The position numbers and the translations under genes were made by a program. The notes under the pieces were generated by a model. It saw only the letters and a program-made list of their open reading frames with translations, searched no databases and had not been told where the DNA came from. Of a stretch of 64,000 bases of DNA, positions 46,193 to 54,541 are shown piece after piece (position 1 is the first letter of the stretch; each line of letters opens with the position of its first letter). Source of the stretch: Myxococcales bacterium (GTDB taxonomy: Bacteria > Myxococcota_A > Polyangia > Polyangiales > Polyangiaceae); contig JADKKK010000013.1 in NCBI GenBank assembly GCA_016720545.1, positions 133,747-197,746 of the forward strand. The letters run 5' to 3'.

Positions 46193-47248
46193 CTACAGGC
46201 CCGCGAGGTAGTCGGCGATCGCGGGCAGCGGCAGCACCTTGTCGACCACGCCCGCCTTGATCGCGGCCGCGGGCATGCCGTTCACCACCGCGGTCTCGGC
46301 CGACTCGGCGATCACCGTGCCACCGGCGGCGCGGATGGCGCGGGCCCCCTCGACGCCGTCGTCGCCCATGCCGGTGAGGATGACCCCGACCGCGCGCTCC
46401 TTCGCGACGCGCGCGAGGCTCGCGAAGAGGCGGTCGGCGCTCGGCACGAAGCGGTCGTTCGCCCCCGGTGGAACGAGGGCGAGCCGCAGCTCCCGGCCGA
46501 GCTCGCCCTCGAGCTCGAGGCACTGGCGCCCGGGGCACACGTACGCCGTTCGCCGCGCGAGCACCTCGCTGCCTGCGGCCTCGGCGACGCGGAACGGGCC
46601 GCGCTTGTCGAGCCGCTCGGCGAACGTGCGAGTGAACTTGTCCGGCATGTGCTGCGCCACCAGCACCGCCGCCATCGACCCACGAGACAGCCTGGAGAAG
46701 ATCTCGAGCAGCGCGCTCGGGCCGCCCGTGCTGGCGGCGACCCCGACGATGGTCCGCGGCGGCTCCGCGGCCACGGCGGGCGAAGCCGGGAGACGGCTGA
46801 TGGAGCCCGAAGACGCCGGTGGCACGCTGCGTTTCCGTGCACCCTGCATGGATCGAACGAGGAGCACCTTCTGCAGCACCTGCTCGCGCAGCGCGTGCGC
46901 GTCCTCGCCGATGTTCTGCGTGGGCTTGGCGATGAAGTCGAGGGCGCCGAGCTCGAGCGCGCGAAACACGTTCTCGCGCTGCGAATAGCTCGACACCACG
47001 ATGACCTGCGCCGGGAACTTCGCCATCACGATGCGGAGGAAGGTGAAGCCGTCCATCCTCGGCATCTCGAGGTCGAGGGTGAGCACGTCGGGCTTCAAGA
47101 GCCCCACCATGCGGAGCGCCTCTTCGCCGTCGGCCGCCTTGCCGACCACCTCCACCTCCGGCACGTGCTCGAAGATGTCGGCGATGATCCGCCGGTTGTA
47201 GGCGGAGTCGTCGACGACGAGCAGGCGGAGTGGGCGATCGAGGGTCAA
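46193..47248 (-). CDS. cheB: CheB, chemoreceptor methylesterase with receiver domain
   Basis: 351 residues. Receiver domain first: LLVVDDSAYN, phospho-acceptor Asp 59 in TLDLEMPRMDG and Lys in FIAKPT. A linker (about 135-163) leads to the methylesterase domain with the catalytic triad Ser 173 (AASTGGPS), His 200 (AQHMPD) and Asp 296 (TGMGDDGVEG). It demethylates or deamidates chemoreceptors when phosphorylated by CheA. The start is a TTG at 47248 with no strong Shine-Dalgarno, an uncommon choice; an ATG at 47256 is out of frame. 69 bases separate it from cheW. Confidence 0.92.
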   Translation of the reverse strand: MTLDRPLRLLVVDDSAYNRRIIADIFEHVPEVEVVGKAADGEEALRMVGLLKPDVLTLDLEMPRMDGFTFLRIVMAKFPAQVIVVSSYSQRENVFRALELGALDFIAKPTQNIGEDAHALREQVLQKVLLVRSMQGARKRSVPPASSGSISRLPASPAVAAEPPRTIVGVAASTGGPSALLEIFSRLSRGSMAAVLVAQHMPDKFTRTFAERLDKRGPFRVAEAAGSEVLARRTAYVCPGRQCLELEGELGRELRLALVPPGANDRFVPSADRLFASLARVAKERAVGVILTGMGDDGVEGARAIRAAGGTVIAESAETAVVNGMPAAAIKAGVVDKVLPLPAIADYLAGL

Positions 47249-47317
47249 GGCGTCATCCCGGGGCGATCCGTATGAGAGGCGAACGGAGGCGCTTTGTAAA
47301 CACGCGGCGCGCTCGCG

Positions 47318-47818
47318 TCACTCCTTGCGCCCTGCGGGCGGGCTCGCCCTCGACGCGTCGCGCGCGACCGAGACGCTCCGCACGAGCTCGGCGAAGGGCT
47401 GCTCGTCGAGGACGAACGCCATGCCCCCCGGCCCCTCCGCGACCCCCGCGATCCCGCGCTCCGCGTCGCCCTGGCCGAGAAACGGAGCCTGCCGCACGCC
47501 GGAGGCCCCGAGCCCGAAGACCTCGGTCACGGCGTCGACCACGAGCGCGACGAGGCGCGTGCCGGCGTCCATGATGACCCACTTGGTCTTGCGCGTGGGG
47601 GCCACCAAAGGCAGGCCGAACTTGGCGCGCAGATCGACGACCGGGACGATCGCGCCGCGGTAGTCGGCCACCCCCACCACCGCGGGCGGCGCCTGCGGCA
47701 GCGCGACGACGGGCAGCGGGTTCGTCACCTCGCGCACGGCGCCGATCTCGAGGGCGTACGTGACGTCGCCCACGACGAACCCGACGAGGCTCTTGCGTGG
47801 ATCGATGCGCTGCCTCAT
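47318..47818 (-). CDS. cheW: CheW-like coupling protein (second of two)
   Basis: 166 residues from ATG 47818, overlapping the stop of the upstream cheW (ATGA). The CheW domain is complete: LVGFVVGDVTYALEI, VVALPQAPPAVVGVADYRGA, IVPVVDLRAKFGL. An extended loop after it (AERGIAGVAEGPGGMAFV) and a basic tail follow. It couples receptors to CheA. Having two CheWs side by side suggests distinct receptors or array interfaces. Confidence 0.88.
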   Translation of the reverse strand: MRQRIDPRKSLVGFVVGDVTYALEIGAVREVTNPLPVVALPQAPPAVVGVADYRGAIVPVVDLRAKFGLPLVAPTRKTKWVIMDAGTRLVALVVDAVTEVFGLGASGVRQAPFLGQGDAERGIAGVAEGPGGMAFVLDEQPFAELVRSVSVARDASRASPPAGRKE

Positions 47819-48306
47819 GGGCTCGTCTCCAGCACGGGCCGGAGGTCCAGAAGCATGCACCATGCATGCGTATTGCGGGCGATGCCCGCGACGTGCGCGG
47901 GCGGCTCCCCGCCCAGCACCTGCGGAGGCTCGATGTCGGACTCCTCGAAGCGCTGCACCCCGCGCACCTCGTCGACGAGGAGCCCGAGGGTCTCGTCGCC
48001 GCCGTCGACGAGGAGGATCCGGAGCCGCTTGTCGCGTCCGGGCTCGGCGAGCCCGAACCGACGCCGCAGGTCGAACACCGTGACGAGGCGGCCGCGCACG
48101 CTGGCGAGGCCAGCGATCCCCTTCGGCGCGCGCGGCACCTCCGTGATCGGCAGCGGCTTCAGGATCTCGGTGATGACGCCGATGGGGAGCGCGTACGGAT
48201 CCCCGCCAAGGGAGAACACGAGGTAGTCCCCGCCGCGCGACTCTCCGCGGACCGAGAGCCCCTCGCGGGCCTCCGCGTAGCCGCGTGGACCGAGATCGCG
48301 GCTCAC
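47815..48306 (-). CDS. cheW: CheW-like coupling protein (first of two)
   Basis: 163 residues from GTG 48306, which overlaps the cheA stop (GTGA). CheW motifs: DYLVFSLGGDPYALPIGVI, ITEVPRAPKGIAGLASVRG, LVTVFDLRRRFGL. A Cys occurs in NTHAWCMLLDL. Sequence differs clearly from its neighbour (only scattered identity), so this is not a recent duplication. Confidence 0.88.
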   Translation of the reverse strand: MSRDLGPRGYAEAREGLSVRGESRGGDYLVFSLGGDPYALPIGVITEILKPLPITEVPRAPKGIAGLASVRGRLVTVFDLRRRFGLAEPGRDKRLRILLVDGGDETLGLLVDEVRGVQRFEESDIEPPQVLGGEPPAHVAGIARNTHAWCMLLDLRPVLETSP

Positions 48307-50429
48307 GGGCGGGCCTCCGGAAGGAGGCGTGCCTCGCCGGTGGTGACGACCTCGTCGAGCAGCGCGCCCACGTCGATCACGAGGCCGACCCGCTGGTCAC
48401 CGAGCTCGGTCGCGCCGGCGAAGCCGCGCACGCCCCGCAGCGAGCGGCCGAGCGCCTTGATGACGATGTCCTGCTGACCGAGGAGCTTGTCGACCACGAA
48501 CCCCACGCGCTTCGAGCCCACGGAGACGATGACGACGTAGCGCCGCTCCGAGGCGGACCTGCCGAGCTCGCCGGCCTCCGGCTCGTCGATGCCGAAGAGC
48601 CTCGCGAGGCGCACCAGCGGCAGGGTCGCGCCGCGCTGGCTCATCACCTCGCGCCCCTCCACGAAGCGCACCTCGCGCGGCTCGAGGAAGATGGCCTCCT
48701 CCATGTTCGCGAGGGGCATGCAGAACGTGCGCCCGCCCGCCTCGAGCACGAGCACCGAGATGATGGCGAGCGTGATCGGCAGCGTGATGGTCATCTTCGT
48801 GCCGATGCCGAGGTCGCTCGCCACGTCGACGACGCCCCCGAGGCGCGAGATGTTCGTCTTGACCACGTCCATGCCCACGCCGCGGCCCGACAGCAGCGTG
48901 GCCTCCGCGCGGGTCGTGAACCCGGCCGCGAACACGAACGACAGCACCTCCTTCTCGCCGAGCTGGGCGGCGTCGTCGGGCGTGGTGAAGCCGAGGCGGA
49001 GCGCGGCGGCGAGCACGGCGGCGGGGTCGATCCCGCGGCCATCGTCCTCCACCTCGATCACCACCTGATTGCCCTTCTGGAAGGCGTTCAGGGCGATCGT
49101 GCCGACGGCAGGTTTCCCCACCGCCATGCGCCCATTCCGCGACTCGATGCCGTGATCGATCGCGTTGCGGATCATGTGCATGAGCGGGTCGGAGAGCTCC
49201 TCGACGATGAGCTTGTCGATCTCGGTCTCGGCGCCGGTGACGACCAGGTTCGTGGGCTTGTCGACCTCGCGCGAGATCTGACGCACGGCGCGCGCGAGCT
49301 TCTCGAACACCTGCCCGAGCGGCACCATGCGCACCTCGAGGATGCCGTCCTGCATCTGGGTGAGGTGGCGGTCGAACGCGCGATGGAGTCGCTGCACCTC
49401 CGCGTTGATCTCGCGCAGCCCGGGCGTGCTCCTCGTGCGCTCCGCGAGGCGCGCCACCTGACCGCGCACGATGGCGAGCTCGCCCACGATGTTCATCAGG
49501 TGGTCGAGGCGGCGGATGTCCACGCGCACCGTCTGGCTCACCGACCTCAAGGCCACGTCGCGACCGGCGAGCGGCGCGTCGGCGGCCGAGAGCTCGTCGT
49601 GCTCGGGCGACGCGACCTCGGGGTCCCTCGCGGGCGCCTCCGGCAGCGCGCGCCCCGCGGCGGCGCGCTCGGGGGGCGGAGCGCGCTTCTTCAGCTCCTC
49701 CACCACCACGTTCGAAGCGGTGAACGCGCGCGCGAGGGCCTCCGGCTCGGACTTGCTCGCGATCAGGATCTCGAGCTCGACGGCGTCGGGATCTCCGCCG
49801 TCCCCCGTGGGGAGGTAGGTGATGATCTCGCCGTGCGGGCGCGCGCGATCCTTCAGCTCTTCGAGCGCGGTGTCGATCGTCGCGAGCGGGAAGCTCACCT
49901 GGATGCGGCAGAGCCGGGTGCCGCTCTGGAGGCTCACGCGGAGCCTGTGCTCCTCGTACTCAGTGAGCACCCCCAGCACCCCCGGGTCGATCTCGTATTG
50001 CGAGCCGGCCGCCGGCGAGGGCGAGGGGCCTGGATCGCCCACCTGCGCGAGCGCCGAGAGCAGATCGCGCACCTCGTCGTCGGGCTCCGGCCCCTCGCCG
50101 CGCGCGGCGAGGAGGATGCGCCCGTAGAGCTCGACCGCGCGGAAGAGCACGTCCATCACCGAAGGTGTGAGCTCGGCGCGGCCGAGGCGCAGATCGTCGA
50201 GCAGCTCCTCGAGCTCGTGGGAGAGGCCGCTCATGATCGCCACGCCGAAGAGCCCCGAGAGGCCCTTCATGGTGTGCACTGCGCGAAACAGGTCGTTCAC
50301 GAGCTCGGCGTCGGTCTCGCCGCGGCGCACGAGGTCCTCGAGGCGCAGGAGATCGCCGCTCAGCGCGTCGATGATCTCCTGGGCCTCGGAGAAGAAGTCC
50401 TCGCGCGCTTTGTCGCCCAGCTCTGGCAC
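48303..50429 (-). CDS. cheA: CheA, chemotaxis-type histidine kinase
   Basis: 708 residues from GTG 50429. Hpt domain with phospho-His 52 (RAVHTMKGLSG). P2-like/CheY-binding middle (about 150-240). Dimerisation helices IRRLDHLMNIVGELAIVRG. HATPase with N box HMIRNAIDHGIES, G1 DDGRGID and G2 GRGVGMDVVKTN. C-terminal CheW-like regulatory domain (ISVLVLEAGGRTFCMPL ... GFVVDKLLGQQDIV). It phosphorylates CheB (and a CheY not in this window). First gene of the operon cheA-cheW-cheW-cheB-GH31. No receptor or cheR lies within the window. Confidence 0.93.
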   Translation of the reverse strand: MPELGDKAREDFFSEAQEIIDALSGDLLRLEDLVRRGETDAELVNDLFRAVHTMKGLSGLFGVAIMSGLSHELEELLDDLRLGRAELTPSVMDVLFRAVELYGRILLAARGEGPEPDDEVRDLLSALAQVGDPGPSPSPAAGSQYEIDPGVLGVLTEYEEHRLRVSLQSGTRLCRIQVSFPLATIDTALEELKDRARPHGEIITYLPTGDGGDPDAVELEILIASKSEPEALARAFTASNVVVEELKKRAPPPERAAAGRALPEAPARDPEVASPEHDELSAADAPLAGRDVALRSVSQTVRVDIRRLDHLMNIVGELAIVRGQVARLAERTRSTPGLREINAEVQRLHRAFDRHLTQMQDGILEVRMVPLGQVFEKLARAVRQISREVDKPTNLVVTGAETEIDKLIVEELSDPLMHMIRNAIDHGIESRNGRMAVGKPAVGTIALNAFQKGNQVVIEVEDDGRGIDPAAVLAAALRLGFTTPDDAAQLGEKEVLSFVFAAGFTTRAEATLLSGRGVGMDVVKTNISRLGGVVDVASDLGIGTKMTITLPITLAIISVLVLEAGGRTFCMPLANMEEAIFLEPREVRFVEGREVMSQRGATLPLVRLARLFGIDEPEAGELGRSASERRYVVIVSVGSKRVGFVVDKLLGQQDIVIKALGRSLRGVRGFAGATELGDQRVGLVIDVGALLDEVVTTGEARLLPEARP

Positions 50430-50459
50430 GTCAGCGCTCGCGGCGCGCGCCGCGGCCTA

Positions 50460-50510
50460 CGGCGGGCGCGGGGAACGCGGAAAACGCGGGGAACGCGGGG
50501 GACTCGAGGG
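50460..50510. repeat. Short tandem repeat in the cheA/cinA-like divergent region
   Basis: Imperfect units of GGGAACGCG (with GGAAAACGCG variant) repeat four to five times just upstream of cheA. The rest of this 212-bp divergent region shows nothing further apart from the -10-like element before 50642. Confidence 0.7.
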
Positions 50511-50629
50511 CCACGTCGACAGTGTATTCAGCCCGCGCGCCCGGGCCAACAGCCCGGCGACGCCGCGCGAGACCGGCGGGCCGGCGACGCCACGCCCAAG
50601 AGCCGGTTCCGAGGCGGGCCCGGACCGAG

Positions 50630-50635
50630 TAGCGT
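50630..50635 (+). promoter_or_regulatory. -10-like element before the CinA-like gene
   Basis: TAGCGT ends 6 bases before GTG 50642, which lacks a Shine-Dalgarno; fits a leaderless transcript. Confidence 0.35.
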
Positions 50636-50641
50636 GGAGCC

Positions 50642-51385
50642 GTGCTCCAAGCCCCGCAGACGGCCGCGCTCCTCCTCATCGGCGACGAGATCCTCTCGGG
50701 CAAGGTCGAAGAGGCGAACCTCGTGGTGCTCGCGCGAACGCTCCGCGCCCTCGGCATCGCCCTCCGCAGGGTGGTGACGATCGGCGACGACGTCGACGTC
50801 ATCGCGCGCGAGGTCGCCGAGCTCTCGCGCACCCACGACCACCTCATCACGTCCGGCGGCGTGGGCCCCACCCACGACGACGTCACGGTCCCGGGCGTCG
50901 CGCAGGCGTTCGGCGTGCCCGTCGAGCTCGATCCCGGGCTCATCGCGATGCTCCGCGATCACTACAAGGAGCGCTGCACGGAGGGGCACCTGCTCATGGC
51001 GCGCGTCCCCGCCGGCGCCACCCTCGAGACCACGGAGAGCGTGCGCTGGCCCACCATCCGCTTCGGCAACACGTGGCTCTTCCCCGGCATCCCGGAGGTA
51101 TTTCGCCTGAAGCTCCCGGTCCTCGCCGCCAGACTGGCGGGCGGGCGGCCCTGGGTTTCGCATGCGGTCTACACACAAATGGACGAGGGCGATCTCAAGC
51201 CGCTGCTCGACCCGATCGTCGCGCAACACCCCGAGGTGAGCGTCGGCTCGTACCCGAAGTGGTCGGACCCCAGCTACCGCACGAAGCTCACGTTCGACGG
51301 GCGGGATCCCGAGGCCGTGAGCGCGGCGGTGGCAGCCTTCGTGGCGCTCCTCCCCACCGGCGAACCGCAGCGCACCGAGCCGTAG
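50642..51385 (+). CDS. CinA N-terminal/MoaB-like domain protein
   Basis: 247 residues from GTG 50642. It has the molybdopterin-binding (MoCF-like) fold of CinA: LLLIGDEILSGKVEEANL at the N-terminus and SGGVGPTHDD near residue 75, followed by the CinA-type PGIPEVFRL segment. The C-terminal nicotinamide-nucleotide amidase domain of full CinA is missing, giving the short form seen in eukaryotic FAD synthase-like and archaeal homologues. Enzymes of this type act as ADP-ribose or FAD pyrophosphatases. Which substrate applies here is not visible. Confidence 0.82.
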   Translation: MLQAPQTAALLLIGDEILSGKVEEANLVVLARTLRALGIALRRVVTIGDDVDVIAREVAELSRTHDHLITSGGVGPTHDDVTVPGVAQAFGVPVELDPGLIAMLRDHYKERCTEGHLLMARVPAGATLETTESVRWPTIRFGNTWLFPGIPEVFRLKLPVLAARLAGGRPWVSHAVYTQMDEGDLKPLLDPIVAQHPEVSVGSYPKWSDPSYRTKLTFDGRDPEAVSAAVAAFVALLPTGEPQRTEP

Positions 51386-51412
51386 CGCGGGGTCTTGGAT
51401 CGGTGGCGCGCG

Positions 51413-52573
51413 TCAGTTGCCGCAGCCGAGGCCGGTGTCGATGATGTCGACGCCCGTGACGAGCATGACCATGCCCGAGCCGTCGCCGTTCATGAGCTTG
51501 AGCTCGTGGACGCCGCTGGGGTTGCCCGACCGGTCGAGCCACAGCGACGCGACCTTCCCGTTCGGGAGCAGGCAAGGGGTGTTGTCGTTGCCGTAGGTGC
51601 CGTTCACCCGCGTGGGCGCGCCGGTGCCACGGATGCGCCACACCTGCTCGCGCGTCCACTCGCCCTCGAAGACGATGCTGCCGTCGCGATCGTACGAGGG
51701 GCTATGGGTGTTTCGACCCCCGCCAGGGCCACCCTCGGGCCCTATCACTTTGCGGAAGCCTGTCGCGCCCGCGTCGAGGTTCACCTCGCAGATGCTCGTG
51801 CCGCTCGATCCGTACGGATCGCTGCCGCAGTCGAAGACCACCTTCAGGCCGTCAGGCGAGATCTGCGGCTTGAAGTTGTTCGCGAAGGTCGACGCCGCCG
51901 TGAGGAGCGTCGAGGCCGACCAGGCGCCGCCCGCCTTGCGCGTGACGTAGAGGTCGGTGTTGTGGGTGCCGCGCCCGCCGTGCACGATGATCGTGCCGCC
52001 CCCGGCGACCGCAGGGGTGACGCCGCGCATGTCGCGGACCGCCGCGCCGCCGGGGAGCACCTTCTCGCCCGAGCTCAGCGTGGGTGAGAAGATCGCGAGG
52101 CACGGCGTGGAGCAGCCGAAGCGCGTCGTCTCGCTGACGAACGAGCCATCGGCCCCCATGTTCATGCGCGAGTCACTCCCCGGCGACACGGTCGCGAGCT
52201 TCGAGCCCACGTCAAACGGCGCGGCGCCGGCGCGCGCCTCGATGAGCTTGTACCCCGCGTAGCGGTAGAGGATTCGCCCCGTGCCGCTCACCGGAGGCAC
52301 CTGGGCGTCGCCAGGCGGCTTCGGGCCACCGTCCACCGCGGCGGCGTCGTCGGCAGGCACGACGACCCCGCCATCTTCGGCGGGCTGCGTCACCACCGCG
52401 CCGTCGTCGGTGACCACGGCGCCGTCTTCGAGAGTGCGCGTGACGGGCGGCGGCGAGCCAGGCTCGTCGGACGAGCACGCGACGAAGAGTGGAACCGCGA
52501 CGCCGCACATCGCGGCGACGAGCGCACCCCGCGTCCGTGGCCCGCGGAACCGAGAGAGCTGCAGCGACGTCAA
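51413..52573 (-). CDS. Exported TolB/PD40-type propeller lipoprotein
   Basis: 386 residues. The start is a TTG at 52573, supported by AGGAGG 5 bases upstream. Signal LVAAMCGVAVPLFVAC ends in a lipobox. The Asp/Val/Pro linker holds repeated DDGAVVT units. The mature part has WD40-like beta-propeller (PD40) blades, FKPQISPDGLKVVFDCG and THSPSYDRDGSIVFEGEW. Similar proteins bind polymers or other proteins at the cell surface. Stands alone; the next gene on this strand is 100 bases upstream. Confidence 0.75.
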   Translation of the reverse strand: MTSLQLSRFRGPRTRGALVAAMCGVAVPLFVACSSDEPGSPPPVTRTLEDGAVVTDDGAVVTQPAEDGGVVVPADDAAAVDGGPKPPGDAQVPPVSGTGRILYRYAGYKLIEARAGAAPFDVGSKLATVSPGSDSRMNMGADGSFVSETTRFGCSTPCLAIFSPTLSSGEKVLPGGAAVRDMRGVTPAVAGGGTIIVHGGRGTHNTDLYVTRKAGGAWSASTLLTAASTFANNFKPQISPDGLKVVFDCGSDPYGSSGTSICEVNLDAGATGFRKVIGPEGGPGGGRNTHSPSYDRDGSIVFEGEWTREQVWRIRGTGAPTRVNGTYGNDNTPCLLPNGKVASLWLDRSGNPSGVHELKLMNGDGSGMVMLVTGVDIIDTGLGCGN

Positions 52574-52674
52574 GCGAGCCTCCTACTCACGCGCGGAGGC
52601 GCGTGCTCGCGTTTCTTCCTACACCACCGCGCCGAGCAACCCGGTCACAAACGGAACCGCGCCCCCGCGCGGGA

Positions 52675-52866
52675 TCAGAACTTGATGCCGTTCTCGGCCC
52701 GGTGTTTCCACCATTGATAGCCAAAATAAAGCGCGGGGACCGCGGCCACCGCGCCGACCACCGGCGCCACCAGAATTCCCGCGGCGACCGCGCCCGCCGT
52801 GGCAGCGCCCGCGACGATGCCCTTGCGTTGCCCCTCGGCCATGACCTCCGACCGCGTCTTGCTCAT
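52675..52866 (-). CDS. Small membrane protein, Gly/Ala-rich
   Basis: 63 residues from ATG 52866: a hydrophilic N-terminus, a Gly/Ala/Val membrane stretch (IVAGAATAGAVAAGILVAPV and onward) that could form one hairpin or two short segments, and an aromatic-basic tail YFGYQWWKHRAENGIKF. Function unknown. Codon bias supports it as a real gene despite its size. Confidence 0.55.
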   Translation of the reverse strand: MSKTRSEVMAEGQRKGIVAGAATAGAVAAGILVAPVVGAVAAVPALYFGYQWWKHRAENGIKF

Positions 52867-53034
52867 GACAGCCTCATGCCAGAGAGCGTATCCAGCGGGC
52901 GTGCGCCGTCAATGGGGGCGGGGTCCGCCTGGTCGTGGCCAAAGCCGCCGGCCAGCGCCAGGGGCAATCCAGGCCCCCCGGGCGCACCACACCGAGGTAG
53001 ACTCGGGGCGCGGCCGTGCCGCGCGGAGGTCACC

Positions 53035-54462
53035 ATGCGCAGCCCCAGGTTGGTCGGTGCGAGCATCGTCGGTGTGAGCGTGTCGATGGGCGCGATCGCT
53101 CTGGTCGCGGGCGCGCTCGTGGCCGCGTGCGGCTCCGACCCCGCGCCCTCGGGGTTCGATCCCGCCGATCCGTCGGCGCCCACGGCCGAGGGGGGGCCCG
53201 CTCGCCCGCCCCTCTTCGGCGACTCGGGACCCGCAGGCGACGCGGCCCAGCGCCCGTGCACGGGGCTCTGTCTCCAGCAGGTGACGTGCGAGGGCGGCAA
53301 GACCACGTCGGTCACGGGCAAGGTCTACGATCCGGCGGGCAAGGTACCGCTCTACAACATCCTCGTGTTCGTCCCGAACGCGCCGCTCGCGCCCATCAAG
53401 TCGGGCGCGTCGTGCGATCGCTGCGGCGACGTCTCGGGTTCGCCGCTGGTGTCCGCCATCACCGACGCCGCCGGCGGCTTTCAGCTCACGAACGTGCCGG
53501 TGGGCAAGGACATCCCGCTCGTCATCCAGGTCGGCAAGTGGCGCCGCCAGCTGGTGCTCCCCGAGGTGAAGCGCTGCGAAGACCTGCCCGCCACCGATCC
53601 CCAGACGTTCCGACTGCCAAAGAGCAAGGCCGAGGGTGATCTGCCGCAAATGGCCATCGCCTCCGGCAGCGCCGATCCGTTCGAGTGCCTGCTCACCAAG
53701 ATGGGTATCGCGCCAGCCGAGTTCACGAGCGCCATCGGCAACGGGAAGGTGCACTTCTACCGCTCGAACGGCGTCGACATGAGCCCGCCCACGGCCGGCG
53801 GAAACACACTCTGGAACGACCTGGCGACGCTGAAGAAGTACGACATCGTGATGCTCCCGTGCGAGGGCAGCGCGCAGGCCAAGCCCGGCCCAGACACGAA
53901 CCTGCTCAACTACACGAACGCAGGGGGCCGCGTGTTCACGACCCACTACGGATACTCGTGGCTCCACCTCGGCAACAAGCCGTTCGAGTCGACCGGCACG
54001 TGGAACCCCGAGCGGGCGTCCGGCGGCGCGGCCTCGCGCGACTTCACGCTCGACACCTCGTTCCCCAAGGGCGCCGCCTTCGCCGACTGGCTCCAGAACG
54101 TCGGCGCGACCACCACGAAGGGCACGCTGGGCGTGGCCGAGTGGCGGCACGACCTGGACGCCGAACGCTCGCCCCCGTCGCAGCGCTGGATCCACGGGCC
54201 GTCCACCGCCGGCCCGTCGGTGCAGCACATGACCTTCAACACGCCCCTCTCGGCCGCCGACGACCAGAAGTGCGGACGTGTAGTCTACAGCAATTTCCAC
54301 GTCTCCGCGAACGCCAAGACCACGTCGCAGACCTTCCCGGCCTCATGCAAGACAGGCGATCTGTCGGCCCAGGAGAAGGCGCTCGAGTTCATGTTCTTCG
54401 ACCTCTCGTCGTGCATCCAGAACGACAAGGACCCGCCGAAGCCGCCGCCGGTCATCAAGTAG
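53035..54462 (+). CDS. Exported lipoprotein with carboxypeptidase-regulatory-like domain
   Basis: 475 residues from ATG 53035 with GGAGG 5 bases upstream. Signal ends in LVAAC (lipobox). After a Pro/Asp linker, a Cys-rich CTGLCLQQVTCEGGKTTSVTG leads into a carboxypeptidase regulatory-like (transthyretin-type) domain: GKVYDPAGKVPLYNILVFVP, DAAGGFQLTNVPVGKDIPLV. The rest is an alpha/beta domain (YDIVMLPCEGS, NLLNYTNAGGRVFTTHY) resembling a glutamine-amidotransferase-like fold as found in ThuA-type proteins. Probably a surface polysaccharide-related protein; unproven. Confidence 0.75.
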   Translation: MRSPRLVGASIVGVSVSMGAIALVAGALVAACGSDPAPSGFDPADPSAPTAEGGPARPPLFGDSGPAGDAAQRPCTGLCLQQVTCEGGKTTSVTGKVYDPAGKVPLYNILVFVPNAPLAPIKSGASCDRCGDVSGSPLVSAITDAAGGFQLTNVPVGKDIPLVIQVGKWRRQLVLPEVKRCEDLPATDPQTFRLPKSKAEGDLPQMAIASGSADPFECLLTKMGIAPAEFTSAIGNGKVHFYRSNGVDMSPPTAGGNTLWNDLATLKKYDIVMLPCEGSAQAKPGPDTNLLNYTNAGGRVFTTHYGYSWLHLGNKPFESTGTWNPERASGGAASRDFTLDTSFPKGAAFADWLQNVGATTTKGTLGVAEWRHDLDAERSPPSQRWIHGPSTAGPSVQHMTFNTPLSAADDQKCGRVVYSNFHVSANAKTTSQTFPASCKTGDLSAQEKALEFMFFDLSSCIQNDKDPPKPPPVIK

Positions 54463-54541
54463 CGAGATCAACTGTCGGGGCGGCCCGCCGTGCGCGGCCG
54501 GGCGACCTGCGCTACGTTGAGCGCGCGTTTCGATACGCATC

